Shown here piece by piece: positions 25,312-37,900 of a stretch of 64,000 bases of DNA. Location: NCBI GenBank assembly GCA_918807975.1, contig OU964935.1:4861823-4925822 (forward strand), written 5' to 3'. Every line of letters begins with the position of its first letter. Position 1 is the first letter of the stretch. Under the pieces are notes generated by a model. That model saw only the letters and a program-made list of their open reading frames with translations, searched no databases and was not told where the DNA came from. The position numbers and the translations under genes were made by a program. The DNA is from Aplidium turbinatum. Lineage: Eukaryota; Chordata; Ascidiacea; Aplousobranchia; Polyclinidae.

Positions 25312-25478
25312 CCTATGCGCTAAATGGTCTGCGTGAACTAGATAACGAATCAATTCAGTGGCTGCTCAAACATTTAGACTGAATTGCGACCACTGCTCAA
25401 GGGTGGTAAAAGGCAGAGCCCCTCGACCCTTGGAAAGGTGAAGATGGTTCATATACGAAGAAAAAAGAAGAAGGCTTG
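25312..25478 (+). mobile_element. LINE fragment, part 3 and 3' tail
   Basis: Tail of the same LINE after the hAT insertion. It includes a GGTGGTAAAAGGCAGAGCCC-type segment, similar to GGTGGTAAACGGGTAGACCC at about 6270 in the intron-10 copy, and ends in a GAA-rich tail. Confidence 0.7.
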
Positions 25479-25584
25479 AGGTTAAGGACCTTTATGCGAA
25501 AATACGGATGTGATTATCATGTACGGTATGCAATTTAACTGCATAATATTGTAAAAATTTAAATAAGTCGCCCAATAAGAGGTT

Positions 25585-25887
25585 TGTTTGTTTTTCATAT
25601 CTTTATCCTGCATTGCGGGAAAGCGGACTTGAGCGCTATGCATCGGTCTACGCCTTCCGACGTACACCTGACCCACGCTGCAGCCGACGGCAATGTCTGT
25701 TTCCGGTTGTCTACTCTACTTATGACTTAAATTTGGTACTACCCATTACTCGAAATCGATCACTGGGTAGAGGCAATTATCGTAAAGTTTCTTGCCCAGA
25801 GAAACAGCAGCAAGTGCGGGTGGCTGGAGTCGAACATGCAGGCTCTCGACTGCGAGCCCAACGCGCTAACCACTCGGCCACTGCTGC
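25585..25887 (-). mobile_element. tRNA-derived SINE (family A), inverted copy
   Basis: Reverse complement of 13941-14245 with only a handful of differences over about 300 bases. The head (CTGCTGC on the plus strand) is at the right end and the A-rich tail at the left. Confidence 0.9.
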
Positions 25888-26306
25888 CGAGGTTGATGAG
25901 CCGAATTATGTTCTCGATCCACAATTTGATTGCAATCAATGGGCTTTAGACTAGCGAGATTACGTTTCAACAACAAAGAAAAGAGAGAGAAATAACTTCA
26001 TTAGCCTATCGTATTTTGTCATAGGCTACAGTTACACAATAAGCTTTCATCACGATAACATACAATTCAAAAACATAGAGAAACGCTTAAGTACGCCCGG
26101 TGAACATAATCTCGTGAACCAGGCGAAGTGAAAGAACATTTTAATGCTAGCCATCCAGTCAGCTAGAGAATCCCCTATTTTTAAAACTTCACAAAAGATC
26201 AGTAGGCTACTTCAGTAGCCTATCCCAGTTGATGGTCAAATTACCAACTTTCCTACCTGAGAATGCAAGGCGAAAAGAGCAGTTCGTTTTTTTGTGTTTT
26301 TTTTAG

Positions 26307-26312
26307 TTTATT
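26307..26312 (-). terminator. Polyadenylation signal of the 26-29 kb gene
   Basis: AATAAA on the minus strand about 25 bases after the TAA stop at 26336-26338. Confidence 0.65.
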
Positions 26313-26335
26313 TTTTTGCAAATTTCAAACATTAT

Positions 26336-29275
26336 TTAGAGTTTAGACCGTGTATCTTCGTAAACATCATCGTCTTCATCGGATGTTGTGTACGCTTCCG
26401 GATCGTGCATCTCTAAGCCACCAATTAAAGACTCTGAGCTTGTTTTACGTAACTCCGTACTCCTACTGTGAATGTCTAACTTGCTTCTGAAAAAGCAACG
26501 CAAATTGAAAGGTTGTTTTGTTTCCCGCATTGGATGGAGTCTCAATTTATCAAATAATTAGGCTATTTATAAATTATTATTATGAAGACGAGTGATGTGA
26601 TATCTTGTCTAGGCATGAACCACGTGGGCCTGGGCCCACCTACTTTATTTTCTGGGTAGGCCTGGCCGCTATAAAGCAATTTTGTGAATATTTTATGACC
26701 AAATCGGGCCAAAAATTGAATATCTTCGCTTGTTGGCACGAAAAGCAATCATGAAAACACAATGTATAAAGGATTTCAAGTATTAGGAATGCAACAATAT
26801 TATCGGGGGTCTGGTGGGCGAATCCCCCCAGAAGTTGGATTGACTTTGACTGCTGCGCCTCTGGGCCCACTTAGCCTACTTCTAAAATGGTTCCTCCATC
26901 CCCGATCTTGTCTATGTTTGTCTCTTCCCCTAATTCAGTGTTGTCCCGTGTAGGCTACTATGCTTGGTCGACACACAATATTCTTCATATGACTTCACAA
27001 TCCGCACCACTTTAACTTTTGGACTATTGGGAAATGTAGGCTACAAAACCTCATTCCACTTTTCCCTTTATCCAACATCGACCCTGTTTCAAAATTGAAT
27101 GAGGCTGTTTACCATGCATTTAGTTAAACAACATGATGCGTTCTGCTGGTGCAAATTAAGTTGAACTATCACACGATGTATAAAGTGACATTCTGCTTTC
27201 ATTCCAACGTTTCGTCAATCAGACACGACCGACTTCTTCAGGAGGCTAGACCAGGTAGTAACTACCTGTCTAGAATGACAAAACACAGGACCATGTTGCT
27301 GCAATCAACTAAACAATCTACAGTAGGCTATAGGCTAACTTGTTTTTCGATAGAGTCAATCATGGCCACCTGAAGATACGGCCTGATTTGTCACATTTTG
27401 CAGATTTTGATTACAGCTACTGTTAGTGTTTGACTGACATTTTCTGAGACTTTTTTTTTCTTTTTGCTGTCTAATAATGATATCAAAGCTTTTTGTTGCC
27501 TTGGGGAAGCAGTAGCAAATGAGAAAAAAGTAAGTTGAAAAACGTTGAATTAGACTGTTATTGAAAAATTTTAACAGTCTGATTAAACTCTTCGAAATCT
27601 AATTTTCTTTGGTTTTCAACATCTGAGGATGTTAAAACCTACTGTGTCATCTGGGGAAAACAGTAAAGAAAGCGTAAATATATAATTTTTAGAAAAATTT
27701 ATTTAAACATTCGCCCAAAGTTAGCAAAATCTGGAAATTTCTGCAAAATGTGACAAATCAGGCCGTATCTTTAGGTAGCCATGACTCAATAAATTACGCT
27801 ATGTTGGCCTGGTAAGTTGTTGGCCTACCTAGCCTACTTAGTTAAGTGAAAAACAGAAAACAAGGCTTAAAGTGAATTAAATTTCAAATCTTTTTTCGCC
27901 GGTTAAAACGTTGATCTTACAAACTTTCAGCAGAAACGGCTTTCTTTGGTTCATGATGCGGTTTGTTGAGTGCAAGTCTGGAGTCATCTGTTAGTGTAGA
28001 GACGGACGATTCGCGTCTGGATCGGATCTGTATTTGAAGATCTCTGGAATGACGTGGAATTTTTTTTAAAAAACAAGCATGACCTTCTGTCAATACTATC
28101 CTCCAATACACAGTCCCCAAAGGTTATCACGAAAATGAGTCCATGTAATGTAGCAACAAAATCAAACAAAGCAAATAACGCATTTTATTGCATTAGGCTA
28201 CTACATCAACAAGCAAAAACCGATAAAAAAATTTCCGAATTTTAATCATTTCGTGAAGCGGATATATTCTCGTATCATCAATGTGCGTATGGCCTTGGGC
28301 CACAATGTATTGCCAAAAGTACTCTCACCAAAACTACAGTTGTAGCCTATGCATCATTTTGTGCACTCAGTGTGTCTCAAACGTCGGAGAGAAAAAAGTT
28401 TTACTGACACAAACACTTACGGATCAAGAATATGCTTTGAGGTTTCTTTTTTTTCAATGTTGTTCTTTGAAATAATCTTGACGCTGTTCAACTCTTCTAT
28501 AATGTTGACACACGCAGCGCTATTGTGCAATTTTCGCGAACCACTCTCTGGTTTGATGAAGGTAGCCTGAAAAAAATACAGGCTTGGATAAGCAGTTTAC
28601 AACAGTTTTTTTTACGACAATATTTTTGTAATTGATGGCAAACGAGAGTAGGCCATGTCGTTTTCATTCTATCCAGCGCAAATGCGACTGGCTCTGCAAA
28701 CCTAATCTACATGTACCGTTCACAAACAGATAGCCACAATTTCCATCCCTGCTTCATCTGCAAAGCACCAAATGAGGTAAACTACAAGGCCAGGTGGCAC
28801 TGCTTAAAGCAATCTTTCGTTCTCAGACTAAGAAAGCTTTTTAAGAGCTTAATTCTGGCAATTTTGCATACTTGTAAAGGTTTTGAACCACTGACGCAGG
28901 CCAGGTCACCGAGTTGTTGATGTAGCTCAAGCGCACACCCCGAGAGTCGAACCAGCGCCGCTTCACCTTTTAGTTTCTTTGATCAGGACCGGGATCAGGA
29001 GCTCATCTAACTGAACTATCGGACAAACAAGTCATCTCCAATTGTTCTGTTTAATGTAGTTAAATTGGTTGCTCGTTCAAGAGCGCTACTACAAAGCTAT
29101 CTTTTCATACAACCATTGTTCAATCAGTTTACCACAAAGCGTTCATCAATACCGGCAAAGTTTGTCTTCTTTTTTGCAGGGTAGGGTCGCTCCTGGGAGA
29201 ATTGAATCCGGAGTGACTAGCACGGCGTCTTCCTTCGAGGGTGTTATCTGTCTTCATCTCTTGGAACCTCTTCAT
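26336..29275 (-). CDS. Unknown basic/phospho-motif protein, at least four exons
   Basis: I do not recognise this gene. Minus-strand exons: 29275-29153 (from an in-frame ATG), 28566-28421, 28043-27921 and 26486-26336. All introns are GT-AG with good polypyrimidine tracts at three acceptors. Phases 0, 2, 2 agree across every junction, giving 543 nt, or 180 residues plus TAA. The protein is hydrophilic with no membrane segment or signal peptide. It has three basic kinase-type sites, RRRAS (16-20), RRQT (36-39) and RRES (99-102), a Ser-rich middle and an acidic end, TSDEDDDVYEDTRSKL. A polyadenylation signal follows the stop. The frame stays open upstream of the ATG to about 29334 (ENKHSVLEDRKKKSFE), so that part may also be coding, with the start further right. 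It could be the cytoplasmic tail of a larger protein. Intron 3 holds a MITE and intron 1 a SINE. Confidence 0.65.
27201..27246 (-). repeat. Stem-GAAAC motif, hammerhead-like, copy X
   Basis: On the minus strand it reads CTGAAGA, a 7-bp stem (GTCGGTC / GATTGAC) and then GAAACGTTGG. The order CUGANGA, stem II, GAAA is that of a hammerhead core. I find no convincing stem III or cleavage-site pairing. It is related to 54102-54152. Confidence 0.55.
27361..27783. mobile_element. MITE with 44-bp terminal inverted repeats
   Basis: The arms 27361-27404 and 27740-27783 begin CATGGCCACCTGAAGATACG and CATGGCTACCTAAAGATACG (second read inverted), with only two mismatches over 44 bases. A possible 7-bp duplication AGTCAAT / ACTCAAT flanks it. 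There is no coding content. The superfamily is unknown. It lies in the last intron of the 26-29 kb gene. Confidence 0.75.
28806..29024 (-). mobile_element. tRNA-derived SINE (family B), full head and body
   Basis: The minus strand starts GTCCGATAGTTCAGTTAGAT (A-box region), has a B box GGTTCGACTCTC about 75 bases on, then a body with CAGTGGTTCAAAACC and ACAAGTATGC. The body alone recurs at 30283, 32350 and 44425. Lies in intron 1 of the 26-29 kb gene. Confidence 0.78.
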
Positions 29276-30282
29276 TTCAAATGACTTTTTCTTCCGATCT
29301 TCCAGCACAGAGTGTTTATTCTCACAAATCAGAACTTTAATATCGAATTAACTTATTTTAGCGTCTGCTCGCCAGTACAATAAATAAATTAATTATTCAC
29401 AATACATAGCTTACTTTTACAATAAATACTTTATTTGTATTAAGGCTGTTAAGCAGTTCTAAGGCTAATATTTCAAAGTTTTAAAATAACCTGATTCATT
29501 TTTCCTCAAAATTCTTTGGATTTGTTCAGTTCGAAAAAACCAACGATATTTTATTTCTTTGAAAACTCGAAACGAAACAGTCTTTCAACTAATTATTTTG
29601 GCTCATGAGTGTTTAGCACAAAAATATTTTAAAACATTGAAGCATATTCTGATACGTTTCGACAATAAATCGCCTCAAATAACCTTTCATTTGTATGTTC
29701 AACTGGTTCCACAATTATTGTAACAACTGCGATCAAAGCTTTGAACTTTTACAGGTTATGTCAACATCTATCCAAATGATAAATGTTTACAACTTACTGG
29801 CACAATCAAGACTCAACAAAGATACTTTCATCAATAACTTTACCTAAAGGAAAAATATTTTATTTACTTTTAAATGCAGCTTACCTTTTACTTGAGTCAA
29901 CTGTCAAATCCTGTTGCATTAAACTTGTCATACTTTTAGTTTTTAATTTACTCGATTATGACGTCACATTATGGAGGATAAACCTGCATTTATTATTTTT
30001 GAAACCTTGGCATAGTTTGCAAAATATTAAGGTAGGCAATTAATAAAATAGTTCGACAAAATTCTTGAAAAATACTCGAGTAAAAGACTAATTTTTAGCT
30101 TGTATCACACGAATATCCGCCTCAACAGCTCAGTTAGTTAACCGCCTGACTTTGTTGATAAAAAAAAAACGCAATATATTTTAAGAACAACTGTCTATTT
30201 AGCTTTATCTTGTTTCCTACAGTAATGAATAGACCAATTCACAGACAAGAAACCTTCATAAAACGGAACTTGACTCTGTCAA

Positions 30283-30400
30283 TCTTACTGACCGGGCCAG
30301 CGTCAGTGGTTCAAAGCCTTTGCAAGTATGCGAAACTGCCAGGATTAAAGCTCTCAAAGCATTGCCTAAGTCCGAGAACAAATATTCCCATAATCAATCA
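30283..30400 (+). mobile_element. SINE family B body, 5'-truncated
   Basis: Contains GCGTCAGTGGTTCAAAGCC, GCAAGTATGCGAAACTGCC and the CTAAGTCCGAGAACAAAT end, followed by an AATC repeat tail. Matches 44425-44520, 32350-32412 and the minus copy at 28806. Confidence 0.75.
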
Positions 30401-30855
30401 ATCAATGCATGAAAGAGGTGTATTGATAGATTCAACAAGTTAGCCATAAGAACTGACCAATTAAAACTAGTGATGCTAGCTTTAAAATCAGTTCACTTGT
30501 TTGTTTTTTTTTCACAAATAGACAAACAACTAGCAACTGAGATTTTAAATCAAAGTGCTCTTGTTAATTTAAACGACACCATGTACAGTAGGCTACGAGG
30601 ACTACGCAAAGATCACACAACAGACCACGCTTTTCCTGTAAATAGATCTTTAATTTGAAGTGCAAGCGATGTGATGTTAGGTTTCAGACCGAATGGTTTC
30701 AATTGCTATTTTGAAATGTAGTTTTTTCATACGCCAGTTGTAAATTGATGCCACAGAACTGGCATTGGACCAATAAAATCTTCGGGCTTCAAAATCAAAA
30801 CACTAATAAGAAAAACGCACTGAAAATTGAATGAGGCTGTTCACCAGGCATTTAG

Positions 30856-30928
30856 TTAAATAACATGATGCATTCTACTGATAGACAAGCAATTGCATTC
30901 TACCAGTAGAACGCATCATGTTATTTAA
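30856..30928. repeat. Inverted repeat / hairpin with 25-bp arms
   Basis: Arms 30856-30880 and 30904-30928 start TTAAATAACATGATGC and are inverse copies with one mismatch, separated by 23 bases. One arm and its left flank (GAATGAGGCTGTT) recur at about 27098-27145, so this is a dispersed repeat. Confidence 0.75.
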
Positions 30929-31496
30929 GAAAAACGCACCAAATCCAAGAAATGTGAGGTGGTTTCTTCAAGCTCTAGGGCCCCTTAGAAAGATGCCGGG
31001 CCCATAAAATTATACAGGGCCCAGGGCTCAAAAGTACCTCCTGGACCCCACTGTCAACGCTACAACTGAAAAGTATCAAGCATCTAGCAAATATCTTATT
31101 AGTGAAACGTTTTCAGGCGTGTAATAATTAAATGATTACATTGAGACTCACAGAGTTGAAACCAGCCTAACTTTATAGGACAGTGGTGGGAACACTTGGA
31201 AACCATTTGTTTATAAAAGCGATCAACGACCAAATAAATAAGAAAGTAAAATAAATCGATATAAAAGAAAATAGTACGTTGTGTATACTCACACATTTTG
31301 AACAACGTGCTAGTAAGTCAATAAATATACAAATAGTGCGATAATTAAAGCAAATTCACATTAAAGACACGAAAATTCGCATAGAGCGTGAACCTATCCT
31401 TTGTAGTATAGTTAGCTTTATTTTTTACAAATCTGCATTTGAACAAAATAAATAAAGTCATTAAAGCCTTGACTGAAGAAAAATGGAAGACTCCAT

Positions 31497-31578
31497 ACTC
31501 GAGTTTCATCTTTGTTTGAGATCATCATTAATGCATATCCCGTGGCTTGATGACCCCAAACAACGGTGAAACTCGAGT
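31497..31578. repeat. Short inverted repeat with 31-nt arms
   Basis: Left arm ACTCGAGTTTCATCTTTG and an inverted right arm ACTCGAGTTTCACCGTTG (read from 31578 leftward) pair with about four mismatches. Probably a small MITE; no target duplication could be seen. Confidence 0.55.
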
Positions 31579-31934
31579 AGCCTATAGCGACTTGCATTTA
31601 CGTCGGTCCTGGCCTCAAAGGCTTCTACAAACCTTCACATCTCTACCAAATCAATGAAGGTTGCTGTTGAATGCTCGTTTTAAATTCTCGACACATATTT
31701 CAAAATAATATTGCAATTCTATTCCCAAGTAAAAAAAAAAAAAAAAAACATAATGCAATGCACAACAATATCTGGCTGGCTACATGCAAGATTAAAGATA
31801 GCTTTGCTACTTGGCATACTAGGCCTAATTTTGTTGTTACCCATTTTAATAATTATTAATTACTATAAGTTTCTGGATAAGAAACGATCAATGATCATTT
31901 TACTTTCTTTTTTCACTAGTTACCAAAAATCAGT

Positions 31935-34900
31935 TTAGTTTTCTGGGTTTCTTTCATCACTTGTGGCGCCAGTGCGCTGGGCCGAAGACAACTGATCTAT
32001 AGTTGTGATGGTAATGACTGATAACGTATTTTTCTCAGATCGCCGCCAGATCTTTTCTTTTAGAAACATCTTTGTATGCTTCCTGACTTTACTAGACCCG
32101 ATGTTGTAGAAGAGCGGATTGAGACACTCGGAGAAGCGTAACAACAAGTATTCAATCATCCCGAACCACCAATCGGCAACAAAATAGTGACGTGTAGGTG
32201 GAAAATCTTGGATAGACCAAAACTCGTACGCTGCAACAAAAAAACAATTATATGTGGTTATTACGTTTTCACCTTTTGAATACTCAAGCTTTTGAATATC
32301 CCATTTCCCTGTAAAAAATTACTTTATTAGAACTTTGTTGCCCCAAACACTTTTTCCCAGGTCCGTGACTGGTTCAAAACCTCTATGAGTATGCGAACTG
32401 CCAGGATCAAGCTGTTACTGTATGTCACTGTTACTTTCTTTGCTGTTACTTGACAATAATAAAATACACGTACAAATACACGCTGCATAGTCAAGTGGTA
32501 AGAGCCCTGGTTCGACGTTTGAAACGGCGCCGGTTCGATACCGCTCGAGAGCATGCGGCTGTGTCTTTGGCAAGACACTTAAAAGACGCGCCATCTATTG
32601 CGAAGTGACGCTCTTTCGACTAATAGCCCTTGATTTCTCTCATGATTATGAACATTGCGCTGCTCTATAGAAAATTTCCCACGGCCCTTCTTGGGGCTAT
32701 GGCCTGCTGAAAACTGAAAATACACAATTTCATGATAACAGGGATAATTGTAGCAAGCAGAGCTGAAACAATTACAGAAAAGGTTTCATGTACTGTAAAA
32801 TGTAAATGTAAAATGTACATGTAAAAATCAGATAACAATCATCAGGCGCATTAGTCATTTAAACAGAATTTCAGTATCCAAAATGCTTATTTCAAGACAC
32901 GATTGTGAGGTCTAATACTGTAGGTTACCTGTGAAAGGAACATATCCCAGTAAGAAGGCAAACATTATGAGAACGAGTTGTAGAACGGCTTGCTTCTCTT
33001 TTCGTTGTTGTTTCTCCTGTTTCTTTGTTCCCGCTCTTTTTCTTAGCCTCGATTTCACCACGACCACAGTGATCAAGCAAACGATTGTGACCCCACAGGT
33101 AGGAATATAAAGAAATATCGGATAACTGATTTCTTGAAAGACTTTGTACTTTCCAACTCTGAGAAAACATTTCAACGCGTGTTTAGCGACTTTTGTTTGG
33201 GCAAAACACAGGCATGTCTGAAGGTGGACCGCTTAATTAATTTTAAATAATTAAATTGAACAGTTGTGCACCTCTGCTCTAGACACTATAGAGTAATACA
33301 TAAAGAAAGTGAACAATAGATGCCAATTTCTCGGAATGTAACTTTTCCATAAATTACGTAGGCGATTAAGTTGATGATATAGGTCATTTCGAAAAATACC
33401 GCGCGGGCTACTCGGAATCTTCCCGCGGGTCACGGATTGGACACCCCCTCCTGATTTAGATGGTAGTATAGCATATGAGCCACACCTTTTACGTCCGTAC
33501 AATTTTACAACGTAGGCTATAGGGATAGGGTCCAACTGAAATGGTGATTACACGTCGTAGCAACAAAAGACTTATGTGGATGACATAGCCTAGTATCACG
33601 CATCTTCTTGTATTTTTCAGGACAAAACTACCACGTAAACACGTCATATTATTGTCGCATTATAATTAATGTATGTCCAGACGTTGAATGTCCGATGATA
33701 TGGTCGAGAAGTTTTCCAATGCTAGTGGCTGCAAGTTTCAAGATTCATTTAACTCTAGATATCGGTAGAAGTCAAACAGATACTCTTGGAACATCAGCTC
33801 TCGCAACTCATCCATGTACCCGCCAAAATAAATTTAAAATAATATTATTAGAATAACAACATTTGTTTAACAAGAGACCACACAGCGAGAAAGAACAACA
33901 GACAACTTTTCAACTCTAGACAAAGAATCTAATATTAAACACTGACCAACGCCTACATGCATGAAGAAACTATTCTTTGCCAGCCGAAAGAGAGATGTGT
34001 TGTTTAAATAACAAACCGAAATGCAAACGGGTATTGTTTTTGCACAAAACGTCATCACCTACTTGTCCACCAACACAGTGCAGGCAGGCCATCTAGAATT
34101 CTGACTGTTTCCATTGTTCCTATCAGGCTGTCCAGGGCCAAATATAACCCATATTGGAATAAAAGCCGCAATGAATCCAATCGCCCATATGATTCCAATC
34201 CAGATCTATAATAACATAGCAAGTAGGAAGTAGCGTAGGCTACTGCAGCTCGGAATTTTTTATTTGAATATAAACATTCTGATGATCCCAATAAGGATGA
34301 AACAGTCTGTTACGTTTTTTTATAGTAAATAGCAACTGCATTTGGTGTAATTTGCTTTGCTTGGCATTAATCTACTTTTTGTAGTATTAATGAGTAATTA
34401 TTGTTTAGTTATTTTCTACTGCCCGTATGTAAAAAACAAATCTCTCCATTCTAACACGAATGTTCTGGTTTGCTGCAGCGGGACATCCCACAGTTTGTTT
34501 GAGCCAGGGTTAGCCTTGCATCTTTGCGCTAGTGCCTAAAATTCCGCCTACACATTTGCAAAGGATCTGCTGCACTCGGATTGATCTAATAGGAAGTAGG
34601 TGGTAATAAAACCTCGGTAGAGACGTCTTTTGTTGTGACACAGACTTGTGATGTCATGTAAAAACACAGGAGTTAGCTTTATTTTATTCCCACGCACAAA
34701 CAATGAATCAAAAGAAATAACCTGAAGACCTTTATCCAGCAATGATGCGCATGCGCCTCGTCTTTTTTTAATGCTCTGTTTCGAGCGTTTTCGCACCTAA
34801 CGCGACTTTTTCTTCACTGAGCAATGAAATATCTACTGTACTTGTCATTTTTGTTGTCTACAATTAAGTTAAAATTTATTTTAGAAGCAATGCATGTAGT

Positions 34901-37900
34901 TTTGTTGATGTAAAATTGATGAGTGTAGTTTTTACATTTTATCTGTATTTCCTGATCAGGGTTTTAAGAACGCCGAAAGTGGTATAGCTATACATTTATT
35001 GTTTTGTGTTTAAATTCAAAATAAGTTATACATAATTTCAAACTAATTAGTCTGGATTTTTCGTTGTCACTAGTTTTATATGTTTAATATTTCAGACACA
35101 GTCTACAGCTTTTTTTCCAGCATTTCAAAACAAACTCACACAAATAAAATACTGACTTTACAGCGACTACTAAAAATTAACATAACTTAATCTCAAAGCC
35201 TTAACTTACATGAGCGTGAAACAGCTTTATTTTATTGTAGAAGAAAGGAAATTGGATCGAGGCAAGACGAAGAGCCGCGAAGGACAAAATGTGCATCGCG
35301 GTCACGTATGACGTCATATAATCTGCCGCCCAATAAAACTGAAAAAAATGTTGAAATATCAATTACACCAAAGCATTCATCTGGGGGGGTAATTTATTTC
35401 TGGGGTAAATTCTATCTGTCAAAAAGGTAAAATATACCACAAAAGAAAAGACTATTATACAAAAAACGTGCAAAATTTTTTATGAGAAAAGGTAATAGAA
35501 GTAAGTTAGCCTAAATATATTCAAAGAGTAAACAAAAGTAGAGAAATTTCTATTAAGACAAAATGGCCTTCTGTAATTTCAGCGCTAATCTTTATAAAAT
35601 GTATTGAAGAATACGTTATAGGCTACTCAAGGACTTTGAGTCCAGGTCGCCTTGAGAAATACACTGGTACCCAGACTTGATATACAGTAATTCTTGAAAA
35701 GAGGCCTTTAGATAAAAATAGATTAAAAAACACGGATATATGACTATTGTTAACACAGTATAAATTTACCTTACAAAATATATCCGGAAGAGGAGACCAA
35801 TGATCAAAACCCCACGTTCTTCTATATAGGAAGAGCCAGCTTATCAAGGCTGATATGAGATCGGAGACACATAGAGACAGTATGAAGCGTAAGAAAACAT
35901 TAGTGCTAGAAATAACAATAGTAATAGTAATTATAATAGTATTATTATTTTATTAATCATAATTTTAATAATAATATTGTGTTTTTCAGCTTGTGTTTAT
36001 TTCTGACCATCACAACTAAAAACAATATATACTAAATAACAGAGGTCTAGGTAAAAGCAACAAAACTCAAGCAATAGGATATGACGTTAATCATGAAAAC
36101 AAGATAATAATTAGTTCAAAATACAGTACGGTAACACACCCTAATACAACACCCTAAAGTTAGTTATATAGAGCGAGTGGCCTGTGTCAAAAATTGGCTA
36201 TAATATCAGATTAAATAAAGGTGTAGGCTACTGTAGGTTTGTAAAAACGTTAAAATTTTTCAAATTAATTTGAATTCTTTGTTGGTGGAATTAAAACACA
36301 ATATTTGCTTTTACTTTGTATTCTTCACTTTTTTTTTCTTCTTTTTTTACATATTTTTAAAGAAATATGGAACGCGTCACGATTTTGTGTGTCATCCTTG
36401 CGCAGGGGTCATGCTAATCTTATCTGCAGCGTTCCAATTTTAGTATATGTACTCACTGCCGAAGCAAGTACATTCTTCATTTTCATCAAGCATCGCAATT
36501 CGGCTGCTCGACTTTTGTTTTCTTTTTTTGGACGAAGTGAAACCCAAATTCCTTACAAAAAAAAACTTCCAGAGTTAAATCAAGCTAAATCATCTTTTCA
36601 TTAAAAAAAATGTTTTAAAAAACAGTCGTATGTTTGAATAATTTGGCAATTTAAAAAATATAACGCAAGGCTGCTTGATTTACATTGTAGTATGTTTTCC
36701 GCTTTCAGAAATGGTCGTGTGTTTTGTCTTTGTTTCGAATTGGTAACGAAACGAAACAATTTTTTTTTAAGAAACAAATTAAATTTTTTACTAAGAAACT
36801 TAACTGGAACGAAACCACAACAGGAAATTTTGCATCAACATCAAAAACATTTAAAATTTTCAATCACATTTGAACACATTCATTTCAAACAGCCACAAAG
36901 TAACAAATTTTTCATTTTCTCAGTTCTGCTTCTTTTGACGTAGATTATTCCCAAACCAAAGATAGAGTTTTTTTTGTTTTTTTTTACCAACTTCTCACCT
37001 CAATGTCTTGTAGTAAAGAATCACAGTCAGAGTGAGGGTATTCCCCGCAAGGCCAATGACAAGAAATGTGAATATGAACGTGCTTGATACTACGATGCTT
37101 GTTTCGTCAAAAGGGGGAGCGTACGTTCTGGAATACAAACCTTTCAAAATTATCGCTTTGACCTTAAAAGCGAGCCCTTATTAATTATTTAATAAGACCT
37201 GCATGCTGCGTTACATTAATGGATTGATTACTTCTTCTTCAAGAAAATGTGATGTGTGTCGCAATAAAATAATTTTATTGCAGGTGTGCAGTACAGTGCA
37301 CGTCACGCAGTGAACCAACGATATTACGCACTCACAGTGTAGAAGATATTACATTGCAATGCAGACGTTGAAAATTTAAACCAATGAAACTACAGCAGCA
37401 TTGAAATTATTTGCAGTGCTCTTATTATACTTTTGTTCCATCCCAACTGGTTGCGATTCATTCGGTATGTTCTCGGTTGAACAAATATTTCAATTTTAAT
37501 TTACAATTTTTAATTATTAATTGTTTTAGCTTCATATTACTATAATAATTAATTATTTTTCATTTATTTTTAGTTCTTATATTTTTATTTGCGAAATATT
37601 AAGCCATATTGAAGTGACTGTACACTTGTACAGCATATTTGATTTGCTTTATTTGTTTTTTTTAGAAATTACTTTTCTTCCTGAAACATTTATAGCGCCG
37701 ATTTTAATAGCTTGATTTTTATTTGTTCCTTGCAAAGGTCTGAACCATAAAGCAGCGGTTAATTTCTTCAGCCAGACCAGAAATTTGAGATTTCTTGCCG
37801 TGGATATGATAGATATCAATAAAAATAAATAAAAGTTTGAATTTATCATGACTTTGTCTTTCATTTTGTTTGTCGCACAAATGTAAATGTCTTCAACGAG

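Larger units (their letters stand above)
29335..31934. other. Intergenic DNA between unknown gene and GPCR
   Basis: AT-rich sequence holding a SINE body piece (30283-30400), a hairpin repeat (30856-30928) and a small inverted repeat (31497-31578). Further 5' exons of the minus-strand gene could lie here; I could not fix any with consistent phase. Confidence 0.45.

Noticed and set aside
36305-36604. 99-codon plus-strand frame
   Set aside because: It is the antisense of the U6 retropseudogene and flanking T-rich DNA.
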